DNA of 64,000 nucleotides from Bin55 sp965220235 (GCA_965220235.1 OZ244815.1:3038001-3102000); one strand, 5' to 3'. Positions 7,666 to 17,635 are shown, numbered from the stretch's first letter. Notes: generated by a model from the letters alone, not told the origin. Numbers and translations are program-made.

Positions 7666-9345
7666 ATGGCACATGACATCGTCGTAAAAGACGGATTAAT
7701 CGTTGACGGCAATGGCACAGCTCCGTATTACGGAGATGTGGCGATTGACGGCGACACCATCACGCAAGTCGGCAAAGTCGTTGGAGCTGGCGCTAAGACC
7801 ATTCAAGCAGACGGTAAAGCAGTCACGCCTGGCTTCGTTGATCTCCATACCCACTTCGACGCACAAGCAGGTTGGGATCCCTATCTAACACCTGTTTCCT
7901 GGCACGGCGTTACTACGGCACTATTTGGTAATTGCGGTGTGACCTTCGCGCCATGTAAACCAGCAGATCGCGAGTTCCTCGCTGGCATGATGGAAACCGT
8001 TGAGGACATCCCCAAGAACGCGATTCTGACAGGTCTACCTTGGGACTGGGAGTCCTATGGCGAATACCTCGACTCTATTGAGAAGCTCAATCCTGCCATC
8101 AACATCACTGGTATGGTAGGACACTGTGCGTCCCGTTTCTACGTCATGGGCGAGCGCTCTATCACGGATAACGCGACCGACGACGAAATCAAACAGATTG
8201 CTGATCTTGTCGGCAAATCGGTCGCGGACGGCGCGATCGGGTTCTCGACCAATCGTTTACCCGGACATGTACTGCCTGACGGCCGATCGATTCCAGGTAC
8301 CTTCGCCGAACCTAAAGAGCTTGTCGCAATTTCTGAGCAGGTTGGCAAACACGGTGGGATCGTTCAGAGTGTCCTGAACTACGGTAAGTTGGACGAAGAG
8401 TTAGATATCGTGCGTCAGCAAGTTCGCGCGGCAGGCACACGCGGGTTGTTCTCCGCGCCTTACACGCCCAGCAAAAACGGCGACATTTCAGCCTATGACG
8501 CACCAATCGCGAAAATGCAAGCCGAAGGTCTCGACGTTAACGCGCTGACGCTTCCGCGTTCTGGAGGCTTTCTCTCCGGATTGCGAACGGACATCTTCTT
8601 CTTCGGCACACCCGCTTGGATCGAACTGCGTAAGAAGTCATTCGATGAGCGTCTTGCCACCATTCGCGATAGCGAGCAACGCCAGAAACTCATCGACGAG
8701 GCGAAAGAACAGCCGACTACAAGGGGTTCTGCATCTCATGTATTCTGGCTTGGCGACGACGATCGGCCGAATTACACTAAAGGTGAATCCGAAAGTCTTG
8801 AATCGCTCGCAAAGGCCGCTGGCGAACATCCATCCGAAACATGGCTGCGGTACATGCTTGAAAGCAATGGAGAAGCGTTCTTCCACGTCAGATTCTTCAA
8901 TCAGCAGCTTGACGCATTGCCACCTTTCCTCAAGGAGGAATTTGTACTTCCAGGAATCGGCGATGCAGGTGCTCACGTCAGTCAGATCATGGATTCTGGT
9001 TGGACGTCATTCATGCTCGCCCATTGGGTACGAGACAAGGAAGCCTTCACACTTGAAGAAGCGATTCGAAAACTGACGAGTGCTCAAGCTCGCGTCGTTG
9101 GCTTCGACGACAGAGGTTCACTTGAGATTGGTAAGAAGGCCGACGTGAACGTGATCGATATGGATCGGGTAGCGGAACGTCAACCGCAGCTAGTCCACGA
9201 CTTTCCCGGAGAAGCGCCCCGGTTAATCCAGAAAGCGGTTGGTTATCAAGCCACGATCTGCAATGGGTCGGTGATACTTGAAAACGACGAGCACACTGGT
9301 GAACGATCCGGTCGTGTACTCAGGAACCCGAACGTAGGAGCTTAA
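7666..9345 (+). CDS. N-acyl-D-amino-acid deacylase-type amidohydrolase, paralog 1 of 3
   Basis: 559 residues of the amidohydrolase_3/D-aminoacylase family: N-terminal beta-sandwich strand MAHDIVVKDGLIVDG, metal motif His61-x-His63 in FVDLHTHFDAQ, NCGVTFAPCK carrying the conserved Cys region, and the active-site Asp in GIGDAGAHVSQ near the C-terminus. The ending RPQLVHDFPGEAPRLIQKA in variant form is shared with the two paralogs at 41214-42875 and 56317-57972. Members hydrolyse N-acyl-D-amino acids or related amides with a zinc ion. The start has GAGGT nearby. A strong terminator hairpin follows the stop. Substrates of this paralog are unknown. Confidence 0.88.
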   Translation: MAHDIVVKDGLIVDGNGTAPYYGDVAIDGDTITQVGKVVGAGAKTIQADGKAVTPGFVDLHTHFDAQAGWDPYLTPVSWHGVTTALFGNCGVTFAPCKPADREFLAGMMETVEDIPKNAILTGLPWDWESYGEYLDSIEKLNPAINITGMVGHCASRFYVMGERSITDNATDDEIKQIADLVGKSVADGAIGFSTNRLPGHVLPDGRSIPGTFAEPKELVAISEQVGKHGGIVQSVLNYGKLDEELDIVRQQVRAAGTRGLFSAPYTPSKNGDISAYDAPIAKMQAEGLDVNALTLPRSGGFLSGLRTDIFFFGTPAWIELRKKSFDERLATIRDSEQRQKLIDEAKEQPTTRGSASHVFWLGDDDRPNYTKGESESLESLAKAAGEHPSETWLRYMLESNGEAFFHVRFFNQQLDALPPFLKEEFVLPGIGDAGAHVSQIMDSGWTSFMLAHWVRDKEAFTLEEAIRKLTSAQARVVGFDDRGSLEIGKKADVNVIDMDRVAERQPQLVHDFPGEAPRLIQKAVGYQATICNGSVILENDEHTGERSGRVLRNPNVGA

Positions 9346-9362
9346 GAACTCCCGTCAGTTAC

Positions 9363-9394
9363 AAGCGCGGTCTCTTCGACCGCGCTTGGTTTAT
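9363..9394 (+). terminator. Rho-independent terminator after amidohydrolase 1
   Basis: A perfect 10-bp GC-rich stem, 9363-9372 pairing with 9378-9387, around the loop TCTTC, followed by TGGTTTATTTA. It lies 18 bases after the amidohydrolase stop and is followed by the converging ABC-transporter operon, for which it could serve in the other direction less well because there is no T tract on that side. Confidence 0.85.
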
Positions 9395-9452
9395 TTACCG
9401 TCAGATCGTTTCACCCAGCCGTCGAAGCCAGAATCTTCAACGTAACAAATCT

Positions 9453-10796
9453 TCACCCACCAAGCGGGTTGAGCTGTTTCCTCAATGGCAAAAAGTCGAT
9501 ATCTGAAACCATACGCCCGCCAACATTTATCGCCAATGTAACGCAACAGACTAAGACGAGACACAACAAAACTCGACCTAAGAGATCAAAGTCGATTCCG
9601 GGATAAAACACGAAACATGAGGCGACGCACATTGCAGTTCGAATAGGTAGAAATTGCGGAATTTCCATCGCGCGTCGAGGCCAGGACGCACATCCCCAAG
9701 TAAACCCCAGAAGACTCACGCAAAACAGCAACAACAACTCATCGTAGAAATCTGAGTAACCTGGCCAATCCGCTGACGGAGACTCAATGTACCACCCGTG
9801 AAGAAGCGCTAAAGCTCCCACCGCTATTCCCGGTCCGATGCACCCTTTAGATATCCCTATAGCGAACTGTCGCCCAACGAAGTACCGTGACTCGCCTAGT
9901 CCCAATTGCCATGCAGTCGCCAACCAAGCGCCCGGGTTCTTAAGCAAGGCGAAGGGAGTTCCGCTTCCGATATAGATGAGGATTGCGGTACCCAGGGTAA
10001 TCCAAGAAGCGCTGCTCCCCAGAAGCTCAGTATCTTCGTCCGCAAACGATACGTGACTTACGCCAGCAACTACAAAGAGGGGAGCTATATACAAAAGGAC
10101 AGAGAGAAAGTTAGGGGATGGATGCGGCCACCCACCGAAACTAAACCGGCCAGCGACGTTTAATCGAAAACGGTCCAGACGAATAACGGAGACTGTCTCA
10201 TCCCAACGCGCTGTCATTTCTATTTGTGTCTTCAACAACGGAACCGTAACTACAGTGAGAGCAAGAGCGGGAAACTGAACGAACGGGGAAGAAACTGTGA
10301 GCCATATATCGTTAAGCAGGTCCAATCTATCAGTTAGATACGCAATGAATCCTGCAGAGATCACGGCGAAAAATACACACACGCCGAGCGTTATCGAAAT
10401 CGAAGCTGCTCTACTTCCCGTCCGATTCCGATATAGCTGTAAAAGAACGAAGCCCAGTGCGGTCATCGCGACGATTCCGACAGGAGGCGCGAAATTTCCC
10501 AGCGCGAACGAAATAGCGAGACCGTAGGCAAGCCACGCGGCGAAGATCGCAAGGCTCGCTAACCAGATTTTCTTAGAGTAACCTGGAACTAGGTAATTCG
10601 CCCGCCAAGTCGTTGTACGTCGGATGAAACCAATAGCTTCCGCTGCTCCAAGTAATCCAGCCAAGAATAGACTCGCGAAACCCGCGGATTCAGCTAGGCC
10701 AGACAGATACGAATTAATACCGGTGTACGTGACGATCAATAGACCAAATAGGATTGAAAACGCGTGCTGCCGACCCATGAAGTAAACGTTCTTCAT
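9453..10796 (-). CDS. Multi-pass membrane protein, probable ABC transporter permease
   Basis: 447 residues with about 11-12 hydrophobic segments and no recognisable soluble domain. It starts four bases before the end of the upstream ATPase gene (overlap 10793-10796). The position as last gene of a GntR-ATPase-membrane protein operon marks it as the permease of a small ABC exporter of the YtrA-regulated type. The sequence itself is not diagnostic of a substrate. Such systems in other bacteria respond to envelope stress or antimicrobial peptides; that role is only an analogy here. Confidence 0.7.
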   Translation of the reverse strand: MKNVYFMGRQHAFSILFGLLIVTYTGINSYLSGLAESAGFASLFLAGLLGAAEAIGFIRRTTTWRANYLVPGYSKKIWLASLAIFAAWLAYGLAISFALGNFAPPVGIVAMTALGFVLLQLYRNRTGSRAASISITLGVCVFFAVISAGFIAYLTDRLDLLNDIWLTVSSPFVQFPALALTVVTVPLLKTQIEMTARWDETVSVIRLDRFRLNVAGRFSFGGWPHPSPNFLSVLLYIAPLFVVAGVSHVSFADEDTELLGSSASWITLGTAILIYIGSGTPFALLKNPGAWLATAWQLGLGESRYFVGRQFAIGISKGCIGPGIAVGALALLHGWYIESPSADWPGYSDFYDELLLLFCVSLLGFTWGCASWPRRAMEIPQFLPIRTAMCVASCFVFYPGIDFDLLGRVLLCLVLVCCVTLAINVGGRMVSDIDFLPLRKQLNPLGG

Positions 10797-11626
10797 GAAG
10801 TGATTCCGATAAAGAGATCCTCGATCGTCGTTTCCTCGACTCTAGCTGTTGAAGGTAGCTCTAATTCCTTGGTATACCAAACCCAACGACGATGTCCGTG
10901 GCCACCCAGAATCCCGTTGACGGGAGGAAACTGTGGTTCCGATACGGTAACAACGCGCATATGTTGTTTTAACTCATCGACGGAACGATGGCAGATGATT
11001 CGTCCTTCATGGAGTATCGCGATGTGTGAGCAAATCCGTTCTATATCACTGGTGATATGGCTCGAAAGCAATATCGTTTGACCGAGGTCGATATTCATTT
11101 CAACGAGTAGGCGAAGAAATTCTCGACGCGCTGCAGGGTCCAATCTCGCGACCGGTTCATCCAAAATCAGCAAATCAGGTGTATGACCGACCGCGAGCAA
11201 GATGGACACTTTCTGTTGGTCGCCAGGGGACAGCTCGCTAATCTTTCGATCAGCGAGCCTCCATTCCTTTATCAATCGTGCAATCAGCTCTGAATTCCAA
11301 TCATCTTCATAGAAACTGGCGACAAATTCGACGCAATCATTCACTTTCATCCAGTCGAAACTGTCAAAAATCTGAGGTACATAACCTATCCGTTTTCGCA
11401 CATCAGCAGAGGAATCCAAGGACGGTACACCGTAAACTCTAGCTTCACCGCGATCAGCATGTAATAGACCAAGCGCTATCTGCATGAGCGTTGTCTTGCC
11501 GCTCCCATTGCGTCCCAACAAACCAGTTACCGTACCTGGTTCTAGTTTTAAGTCTGTTCCACTAAGTACGTCGATTGAGTCAAAACTAAGTGAAATACGG
11601 CTCAATTCGAGTGGAATCTCTGTCAT
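10793..11626 (-). CDS. ABC transporter ATP-binding protein
   Basis: 277 residues. Walker A is GRNGSGKT (residues 38-45), the signature is LSPGDQQKV (variant of LSGGQ), Walker B is LLILDEP with the catalytic Glu, and the H-loop follows in ILLSSH. The C-terminal extension after about residue 215 is typical of ATPases of exporter systems such as YtrB. It is cytoplasmic and presumably powers the adjacent permease. It overlaps the regulator gene upstream by four bases and the permease gene downstream by four bases, so all three are likely translationally coupled. Confidence 0.93.
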   Translation of the reverse strand: MTEIPLELSRISLSFDSIDVLSGTDLKLEPGTVTGLLGRNGSGKTTLMQIALGLLHADRGEARVYGVPSLDSSADVRKRIGYVPQIFDSFDWMKVNDCVEFVASFYEDDWNSELIARLIKEWRLADRKISELSPGDQQKVSILLAVGHTPDLLILDEPVARLDPAARREFLRLLVEMNIDLGQTILLSSHITSDIERICSHIAILHEGRIICHRSVDELKQHMRVVTVSEPQFPPVNGILGGHGHRRWVWYTKELELPSTARVEETTIEDLFIGITS

Positions 11627-11979
11627 GTTTCCTCCCAGAGTCGCTCAATCTGAGCAACTAAGTCGGCCCTAGACATGCCGACTTTCTTTGCATAGGTTAT
11701 TAGCGATTTACTCTCTTCCGTACCAATTCGTGCGCGCATTGGTCCACTTTCTGCGACGACCATGCCGATCCCATGTTGACGTCGGACGACTCCTGATTGG
11801 TCTAGCATTGAATACGCCTTGGACACGGTCATCGGATTAATACCCAATTCCGTCGCGATCGATCTGACGGAAGGCAGTTTTTCGCCTGGTTGGAGCCGGC
11901 CACTGGCAATCAGCATCCTACTTTGGTTAACGATCTGGCGATAGATCGGCACACTCGATGTCGGATTTAGGGTGAACAA
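11623..11979 (-). CDS. GntR-family regulator, YtrA subfamily
   Basis: 118 residues, the short YtrA type that has only the winged helix plus a small dimerisation tail. The HTH is seen in PIYRQIVNQSRMLIASG, LPSVRSIATELGINPMTVSKAY, and the wing GVVRRQHGIGMVV. It is first in the operon and probably represses it; a 15-bp palindrome lies 34 bases upstream of its start. The effector is unknown. The ATPase gene overlaps its stop by four bases. Confidence 0.92.
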   Translation of the reverse strand: MFTLNPTSSVPIYRQIVNQSRMLIASGRLQPGEKLPSVRSIATELGINPMTVSKAYSMLDQSGVVRRQHGIGMVVAESGPMRARIGTEESKSLITYAKKVGMSRADLVAQIERLWEET

Positions 11980-12304
11980 ATCGATCTGATTGATGTATCA
12001 CTATCTAATAATACACTGTAATACAGTGATTCCGACTGTAGAGGCATCCTTCGATCCTTAGCCAATCTGTCATTGAGAAATCGTTTGGAGCGAGCTGATC
12101 TCCAAGGCAATGAATCTGGCGAATTCTTGAAACGTTCGTACTTCAGAATATGGGACGTTTACTAGACTTCTCACATTGGATTGAAAAAGCAACTCGCCAA
12201 GAACATAAGGCGCAGTGTTACGATTTGCCATGGCGAATCTGACCAACCGAGACGTGAGTCTGAAGTACTTTCTGTCGCACGACAGCATTAGGCAATAACG
12301 AAAC
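11980..12304. other. Intergenic region between divergent GntR operon and PhyH gene
   Basis: 325 bases. The left third is AT-rich and holds the palindrome at 12014-12028. The rest contains only a weak 83-codon minus frame that runs into the PhyH start and shows no recognisable domain; I do not call it as a gene. Confidence 0.5.
12014..12028. promoter_or_regulatory. Palindromic operator candidate for GntR/YtrA regulator
   Basis: CACTGTA-A-TACAGTG is a perfect 7+1+7 palindrome in the AT-rich region just upstream of the regulator start at 11979. Autoregulation through such a site is usual for YtrA-type regulators. Binding is inferred from position and symmetry only. Confidence 0.65.
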
Positions 12305-13468
12305 ATGATGCGATCTGACACTCAAGATATTTCGTCGGCGAACCAACACCGCGATTCGATGCGTGTGTACCTCATGGAAGGTGAGGAACGTGCCTTACAG
12401 CTTCCAAATCGCGGCCCCATCACATACGACGAGAGGGGCGCAATCTCACCGGAGATTCTTGACGCATATTGGCAATACGGGTTTTACGTTTTTACCGGAG
12501 TGCTACACGACGAGGAGCTCGTTGAGCTTCAAGCTGACGTGGAGCGCGTACTTGACGGCGCGCCACAAACGAGAAATGATGAGCTCGATCGCCACGGGCG
12601 ACAGGCGATCGGACATCAGTTCCGTAGACCTTCCTTCAGTTTTTCGCGACCTCTATCCGACCCGCTCGGCGGTACCGACAGGAATCACGGTCGCCATCCG
12701 GTCAAGATGGCGGAACCGATGCCTGCAGAGGACGCTCCGGAAGAGTTCATCGACCTGCTCATTGGAAATCTGCAGATCATGGATTCGTGCTTACGACTAT
12801 ATGGTCACCCTGACCTACTCAGCGTGGCTGCTGCAGTCAATGGCAACGATTTCGTACCGTTTAACGAAGTTACGTTCTTAAAAGAACCCGGACTCGGCGT
12901 GTCCGTTGCATGGCATCAAGATGGGACCACGCATTGGGATTCACCTGAATGGAACCAAGGTAAACATGGATTCAACTTCATGGCCCAAATCTACGGTAGT
13001 ACGCCGTCCAACGGTGTCTGGGTCGTACCAGGAACACATAAGCAAGGTAAAGTCGATATTAAATCGCTCGTTGAGCAAGCGGGTTCTGAACGGATCGAAA
13101 CTGCTGTACCGATGGTGTGTGAAGCCGGAGACGTGGTTATTTCTAATCGGCAACTCGTCCACGGCTCATTCGCAAATACTTCAACGGAGCGCAGAGTAAC
13201 CCTGAACATGGGTTTCCTTCCTCGGAAGAGCGTCCTCAACGTTACAAATGTCAATTTCGCAGGGAAAAAGCAAACCTACGATGAGGAGCGTGTGCACCAA
13301 CGTTCCCGCATGATCGCGATCGGAATCGACGCGCGGCAACAGCGATTCCCGAACGAACGTCGGTTCGTATATCAACCACTCGCTGACGAAGAGGATCAAA
13401 ACCGTTGGAGCGAGGAAACTCGTGAGACGGTTGTGAAGGACTACAACCTACTCGACGTTCACCTTTAG
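12305..13468 (+). CDS. Phytanoyl-CoA dioxygenase family protein
   Basis: 387 residues. Iron site HxD in AWHQDGTTHW (His204, Asp206), distal His286 in QLVHGSFANTS, and Arg at 296-297 in ERRVTLNMGF for 2-oxoglutarate. The N-terminal motif YWQYGFYVFTGVLHDEEL is the standard opening of PhyH proteins. The protein is cytosolic and hydroxylates an unidentified substrate. An ATG at 12305 is followed at once by a second ATG; either could be used, and no strong ribosome site separates them. It converges on the glycoside hydrolase at 13569. Confidence 0.88.
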   Translation: MMRSDTQDISSANQHRDSMRVYLMEGEERALQLPNRGPITYDERGAISPEILDAYWQYGFYVFTGVLHDEELVELQADVERVLDGAPQTRNDELDRHGRQAIGHQFRRPSFSFSRPLSDPLGGTDRNHGRHPVKMAEPMPAEDAPEEFIDLLIGNLQIMDSCLRLYGHPDLLSVAAAVNGNDFVPFNEVTFLKEPGLGVSVAWHQDGTTHWDSPEWNQGKHGFNFMAQIYGSTPSNGVWVVPGTHKQGKVDIKSLVEQAGSERIETAVPMVCEAGDVVISNRQLVHGSFANTSTERRVTLNMGFLPRKSVLNVTNVNFAGKKQTYDEERVHQRSRMIAIGIDARQQRFPNERRFVYQPLADEEDQNRWSEETRETVVKDYNLLDVHL

Positions 13469-13568
13469 GAATATTCGCGCCGCCTTACCTAATGAGCATC
13501 AGTGGGTATCTGAAGGTTTCCAGATTCAGGACCGATAAGCTCGATTCCATTGTTTAGATTGAGCGAAT

Positions 13569-14876
13569 CTAACGCCGCTTACCGAGCACCATAAAGGGGA
13601 TGTTGGCATGCGCTGCGTGTCCGTGTCCGTCATTGATCTCTACGAATATCCGATAGGTACCTGGCTCTGGTGCGACCAATCGTACCGTCGCTTTGTTCGA
13701 ATCTCCATCGAAGGTGTTCGACATGTCGGCGATCGAAGCTTCCAAGTCCCCGCCGATGGAGGTCGCATCGCTCTCTGGCTTGACTGACCATTGGTAGGTT
13801 AGTTCGTCATTTTCGGTGTCTTTCGCGACAACGTTAGCTACGTATCCCTTTCCCGCTGTTAGACGAATACTGTCAGATGCAGAACGTCGAGCTAGTGAGA
13901 TCGACTCAAGTACGGGCGCCTGATTTTCTGGAAGTCTTCCTGTCCATACAAGCTCCAATGCGTCTACCGCACCCGTCGTAGCGCCAGACTCCATAAACAA
14001 ACTGAACCACGTATGGGTCCGTTCTTGTTTATGCCCCCATAAAAACGCATAGGACCCAAGCCCCGGACCAAGGTAAGGCATGATCAAGTCACGGTATTGA
14101 AGGAGAAAATGGCGAGCCTTTTCTGTACTTGTCGGTTCAATCGCAGCGTCCCAGCGAGTCTTGCCGACCTCCCAGTGACCAAGAGGTCCCCACTCGGTCA
14201 CCATGAATGGACCCTCGCCTAAGTACGCGATCGCCTTTGGCATCAACGCGAGCGCTCCATAGGCTTGAATGCTCACAAAATCGAGATCCGGCGCTCGTTC
14301 CCTAACCAACTCAACCGTCTCACGATCCAATGCTGTAATCGTGGTTGTCGTTACGTGATTCGGGTCGAGCTCGTGGATCATCCGTGAGAGTTCGTTGACT
14401 TCGTCATAGACTCGATGATTCGTAAAGCTCATATCGAGCTCGTTGCCGATGATCCAAGCCAACAACGCCGGATGGTCTTTGTATTTCAGGACCGCGGCGC
14501 GTACATTCTCCCGCTGTTCAGCTATGCTCTCAGCGCTGTCGTAGTCAAAACCAAATCGCTCCGCCGCGACGGGCAATCCCATCGCGACGGTCAATCCGTA
14601 TTTCTCAGCCTCGTCAAGGGTCGACTGAGCTTCCTCAATACCCCATGTTCGAACCGAGTTACCACCCCGTTCTGCCAGTGTCTCTAAACTTACGCCCACG
14701 AAGCCTGCGCCTCGAACGAGGTAGGGTTTGCCGTCACGAACGAGCGTATAGCCACCTTCATAAGCAACGACTTCGACGGGAACGGCTTCAGCTAAACACG
14801 GAATCGCCGCAAACGTCAATAGCACGCTTGCGGCTAACCGTGCGAGGTGTGAACCCGTCATGAGATCGCTTGACAT
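13569..14876 (-). CDS. Secreted clan GH-A glycoside hydrolase (GH2-like TIM barrel) with C-terminal Ig-like domain
   Basis: 435 residues with a signal peptide (hydrophobic AASVLLTFAAIPCLA). The TIM barrel has the general acid in IIGNELDMSF and the nucleophile Glu in MVTEWGPLG, as in retaining clan GH-A enzymes. FVGVSLETLAERGGNSVRTW resembles GH2-type and beta-glucan-acting barrels, without the N-terminal sandwich domains of true GH2. From about residue 325 a PKD/Ig-like beta-sandwich follows (DELTYQWSV, VRLVAPEPGTYRIFVE). It is third in an operon after a GH16 lipoprotein and a TonB receptor, so a beta-glucan (laminarin) oligosaccharide substrate is likely. The exact GH family is not certain. 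Confidence 0.78.
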   Translation of the reverse strand: MSSDLMTGSHLARLAASVLLTFAAIPCLAEAVPVEVVAYEGGYTLVRDGKPYLVRGAGFVGVSLETLAERGGNSVRTWGIEEAQSTLDEAEKYGLTVAMGLPVAAERFGFDYDSAESIAEQRENVRAAVLKYKDHPALLAWIIGNELDMSFTNHRVYDEVNELSRMIHELDPNHVTTTTITALDRETVELVRERAPDLDFVSIQAYGALALMPKAIAYLGEGPFMVTEWGPLGHWEVGKTRWDAAIEPTSTEKARHFLLQYRDLIMPYLGPGLGSYAFLWGHKQERTHTWFSLFMESGATTGAVDALELVWTGRLPENQAPVLESISLARRSASDSIRLTAGKGYVANVVAKDTENDELTYQWSVKPESDATSIGGDLEASIADMSNTFDGDSNKATVRLVAPEPGTYRIFVEINDGHGHAAHANIPFMVLGKRR

Positions 14877-14921
14877 CTAGTCGAGGGTTCGTGCGATTTC
14901 AAAGAGGCGCTTTCGCTCTAC

Positions 14922-17612
14922 TCACAAATCTCCGAATCGGTAGCTCGCTCGTATTCCGGCTAGGCGCGGTCGGGTGAAAAACCGGGTGTTATCAAACTGG
15001 GTGATGATCTGAGCAGCCTCGTGTACATCCCCAGTCAAATTACTGATAAATCCTTCAACCCGCAAACGGTCGTTTAAGTGCGTGTAACCCAATCCCACAT
15101 CAACCGAGACAAACCCCTTAACTTCGTCATTCAGACGTAATCGAGGGTTATCTGGTTGCAGGTAATCGATGCTATTAAAGATGGTCCGATACTGGTCACT
15201 GCGCCAGCCAACCGAAATCACCCAATCAAGCGTGCCCCACGGCACTCCAGTTACTTGCGAGAGTGAGCCATTTAGCTGGAACCTCGGCGTATGCGGAAGA
15301 CGCCGTCCGTCAATCGATCTGAAGACAGCCTCCTCTGGAGCTACGTCCGCCTGGAAGCGAAAGTCCTGAATAGGAAGTGCGTTCTGAATGCTCGCTTCCA
15401 GCCAAAGCGCTTTCCAGTCGAAATTGAAATTACCGCCTAAACTGAAGCCACCTTCAAACTGCATTCCGTAGATTTGAGAATCGGCAGCGTTGTAACTGAA
15501 CGACACGACCAATGAGCCAGCCCCTCTTTCTGTAGGATCGATTAAGGTCGCACCGCCAACAGTAAAGTCGAGCGCCTGTTCCACGGACAGCAGCGATGTG
15601 AACACTTGATCGGTGTAGTCGTAATAGAACCCAGACACATTAAATCGAGTCGGCGTCTGACCGAGCTCGAATTCGTTTTTCCAACCCGCTTCGTATACGA
15701 CGACTTGCTCCTCGTCGTAGGTTGGTGCGACCGGTAAACCTATCTCACCGGTAAACGTGTCGTTGAATCCGCCGGACTTATGACCAGTTGATACCATCGC
15801 GTAACCAAGCGCAGAGCCGAAATCCCGCTCTACACGCAAGCGCCAGTCAATGAAATCGTTCGTCATCTCACCGAATTGCGGTGTGATTGAAGAATTCGGA
15901 TTGATAATCGCGACAAAACTGAACAGACCGTCCGGAGGACAGTAGAAATCGTCTTGATTCTGCGTGTCGACACACGCTACCTTGTCTTCTGGCGCTGCAG
16001 AGCCACCATACGTACCTTTCGCTAATACATCGCGAATGTTGTCGCGAGCGCCAAATTGAGCGATCCCGTCAAAGTAGAACGCTAGGTATTCCTCGTCTGA
16101 GACAGTCCCATCGCCATCTGCATCTGGCTCGAAGATCGTACGATCCCTCGCGGCGAATCGGAAGCCTTCAGTACCTAGACGCACACCCCCACAGCACGAG
16201 AAATTGCGACCGCCGAGTGCAAGTGCATACCGAGCATTGACGCCTATGCGGGATTTCTCTTCTGTCGTGAATCGAAGTCCACCAGTTAAACGAGTAATGT
16301 CGCTAAGGTGGTACGTAATGTCACTGTAAACCGAAGACGATTCAGAATCTGTTGTCGGTTGATTGAATTCAACACCTTGAAAGAACAATCCTCGATCACC
16401 CACGGCACCAAGGAACGTGTACTGGTCTTCAATGAAGTGGAACAGGCCAGCGGTCCACGTCAATGCGCCAGAGTCCCCAAAGAACCGCAGCTCTTGTATA
16501 TCAGACACGCTATCCGTGATAAATTGAAATCTCGACCAATTGTCGTAGACCTCGTCGACCGGTTGCAGTGTATCTGCTACACCTGCCCAGTCAGGCGCGA
16601 GAGGTGTTGCTGCATCGTAGTTGTACAGCAAATCACGTCTGCTGACTACAAGCTCCGCAGTAGCAAAATCGAATTCGTAAGTGAGCTCGATTTTCGTACC
16701 CCAATGGGTCGTGTCGAGTATCGGCGTAAACGCGCGGGCATATACATCCCGTGGATCTTCAATGTCTTCAGGATGAACGTCGTTACCGAGCGGATTCGCG
16801 TAGTTGGTACCGGTCCAGCCTGTGCCGGTCTCATGCACCCGGTCGTAGGCGATCAGCACACTCAATCGCTCTGATACATCGACAGCCAGCTGCGCACGGT
16901 GGCCGGAATTGTCCTCGGCTTCAGCAAGGTCTAAATCTAACGGTCCCACATCGTTGTAATAAGAATCGTGGGCGAATGAGTAACCCGCAAGTCGAAACGC
17001 CGCATTCTCGCCGATTGGCATGTTGACGACGCCACGTAACACCCGGGTTTCATAATCACCCGTCTCGACCTCCAACGCGAACTCCTTGCGACCAAATCCT
17101 GGCCTCCACGGGATGATGTTGACCGAACCCGCTGTGGCGTTTCGTCCTCGTAACGTGCCTTGTGGACCAACGTTCACCTCAACGCGCCCGACGTCGAAGA
17201 ATGCCGACCCGATTCCTGCAGTACGAGGAAGATAAACACCGTCGAGATGCGTCGCAGCGGCTGGGTCACCCAACTCCGTGTTGTTGGACGAACCAACACC
17301 CCGAATCCAAACTTCGACATTGCCGCCTTTGTTGCCTATCTCGAGACCAGGTGCGATTTCCGATAAATCCGTGAGGTCGACGACGCCTTGCATCTTGAGA
17401 TTTTCACCTTCAAAACTGTATGCCGTCGCACCTAAATCCTGAAGATTTTGCTCGCGCCGTTCAACGGTCACGATGACCTCTTCCATCGCGGGCGATTCAG
17501 CTGCTTCCGTCGTTTCCTCTTCGTGTTCGTCGGCAATCGCTAGCGGCGACCAGGCGATCAAGATCGCGGTCACAAAGGTTCTTACACCAAACATCTTTAG
17601 TAACTTTGACAT
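14922..17612 (-). CDS. TonB-dependent receptor of beta-glucan locus
   Basis: 896 residues: signal peptide, TonB box EEVIVTVERRE, plug domain (LSEIAPGLEI, VWIRGVGSS, GPQGTLRGRNATAGSVNI) and a 22-strand-type barrel ending in the aromatic-rich RLAGIRASYRFGDL. Outer-membrane receptors of this kind import ligands by the TonB-ExbBD proton motive system. AGGAG precedes the ATG by a suitable spacing. It lies 23 bases after the GH16 gene and 45 before the clan GH-A gene, so it probably imports the oligosaccharides released by the GH16. No SusD-like partner is present, as expected outside Bacteroidota. Confidence 0.93.
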   Translation of the reverse strand: MSKLLKMFGVRTFVTAILIAWSPLAIADEHEEETTEAAESPAMEEVIVTVERREQNLQDLGATAYSFEGENLKMQGVVDLTDLSEIAPGLEIGNKGGNVEVWIRGVGSSNNTELGDPAAATHLDGVYLPRTAGIGSAFFDVGRVEVNVGPQGTLRGRNATAGSVNIIPWRPGFGRKEFALEVETGDYETRVLRGVVNMPIGENAAFRLAGYSFAHDSYYNDVGPLDLDLAEAEDNSGHRAQLAVDVSERLSVLIAYDRVHETGTGWTGTNYANPLGNDVHPEDIEDPRDVYARAFTPILDTTHWGTKIELTYEFDFATAELVVSRRDLLYNYDAATPLAPDWAGVADTLQPVDEVYDNWSRFQFITDSVSDIQELRFFGDSGALTWTAGLFHFIEDQYTFLGAVGDRGLFFQGVEFNQPTTDSESSSVYSDITYHLSDITRLTGGLRFTTEEKSRIGVNARYALALGGRNFSCCGGVRLGTEGFRFAARDRTIFEPDADGDGTVSDEEYLAFYFDGIAQFGARDNIRDVLAKGTYGGSAAPEDKVACVDTQNQDDFYCPPDGLFSFVAIINPNSSITPQFGEMTNDFIDWRLRVERDFGSALGYAMVSTGHKSGGFNDTFTGEIGLPVAPTYDEEQVVVYEAGWKNEFELGQTPTRFNVSGFYYDYTDQVFTSLLSVEQALDFTVGGATLIDPTERGAGSLVVSFSYNAADSQIYGMQFEGGFSLGGNFNFDWKALWLEASIQNALPIQDFRFQADVAPEEAVFRSIDGRRLPHTPRFQLNGSLSQVTGVPWGTLDWVISVGWRSDQYRTIFNSIDYLQPDNPRLRLNDEVKGFVSVDVGLGYTHLNDRLRVEGFISNLTGDVHEAAQIITQFDNTRFFTRPRLAGIRASYRFGDL

Positions 17613-17635
17613 GGTTTTTCTCCTCTTACCGCTAG

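Noticed and set aside
12070..12321. 83-codon minus-strand frame
   Set aside because: No domain, overlaps the PhyH start and the divergent regulatory region; composition is not convincing.
16308..16874. 188-codon plus-strand frame
   Set aside because: It lies wholly antisense to the well-supported TonB receptor at 14922-17612 and shows no protein-family features.
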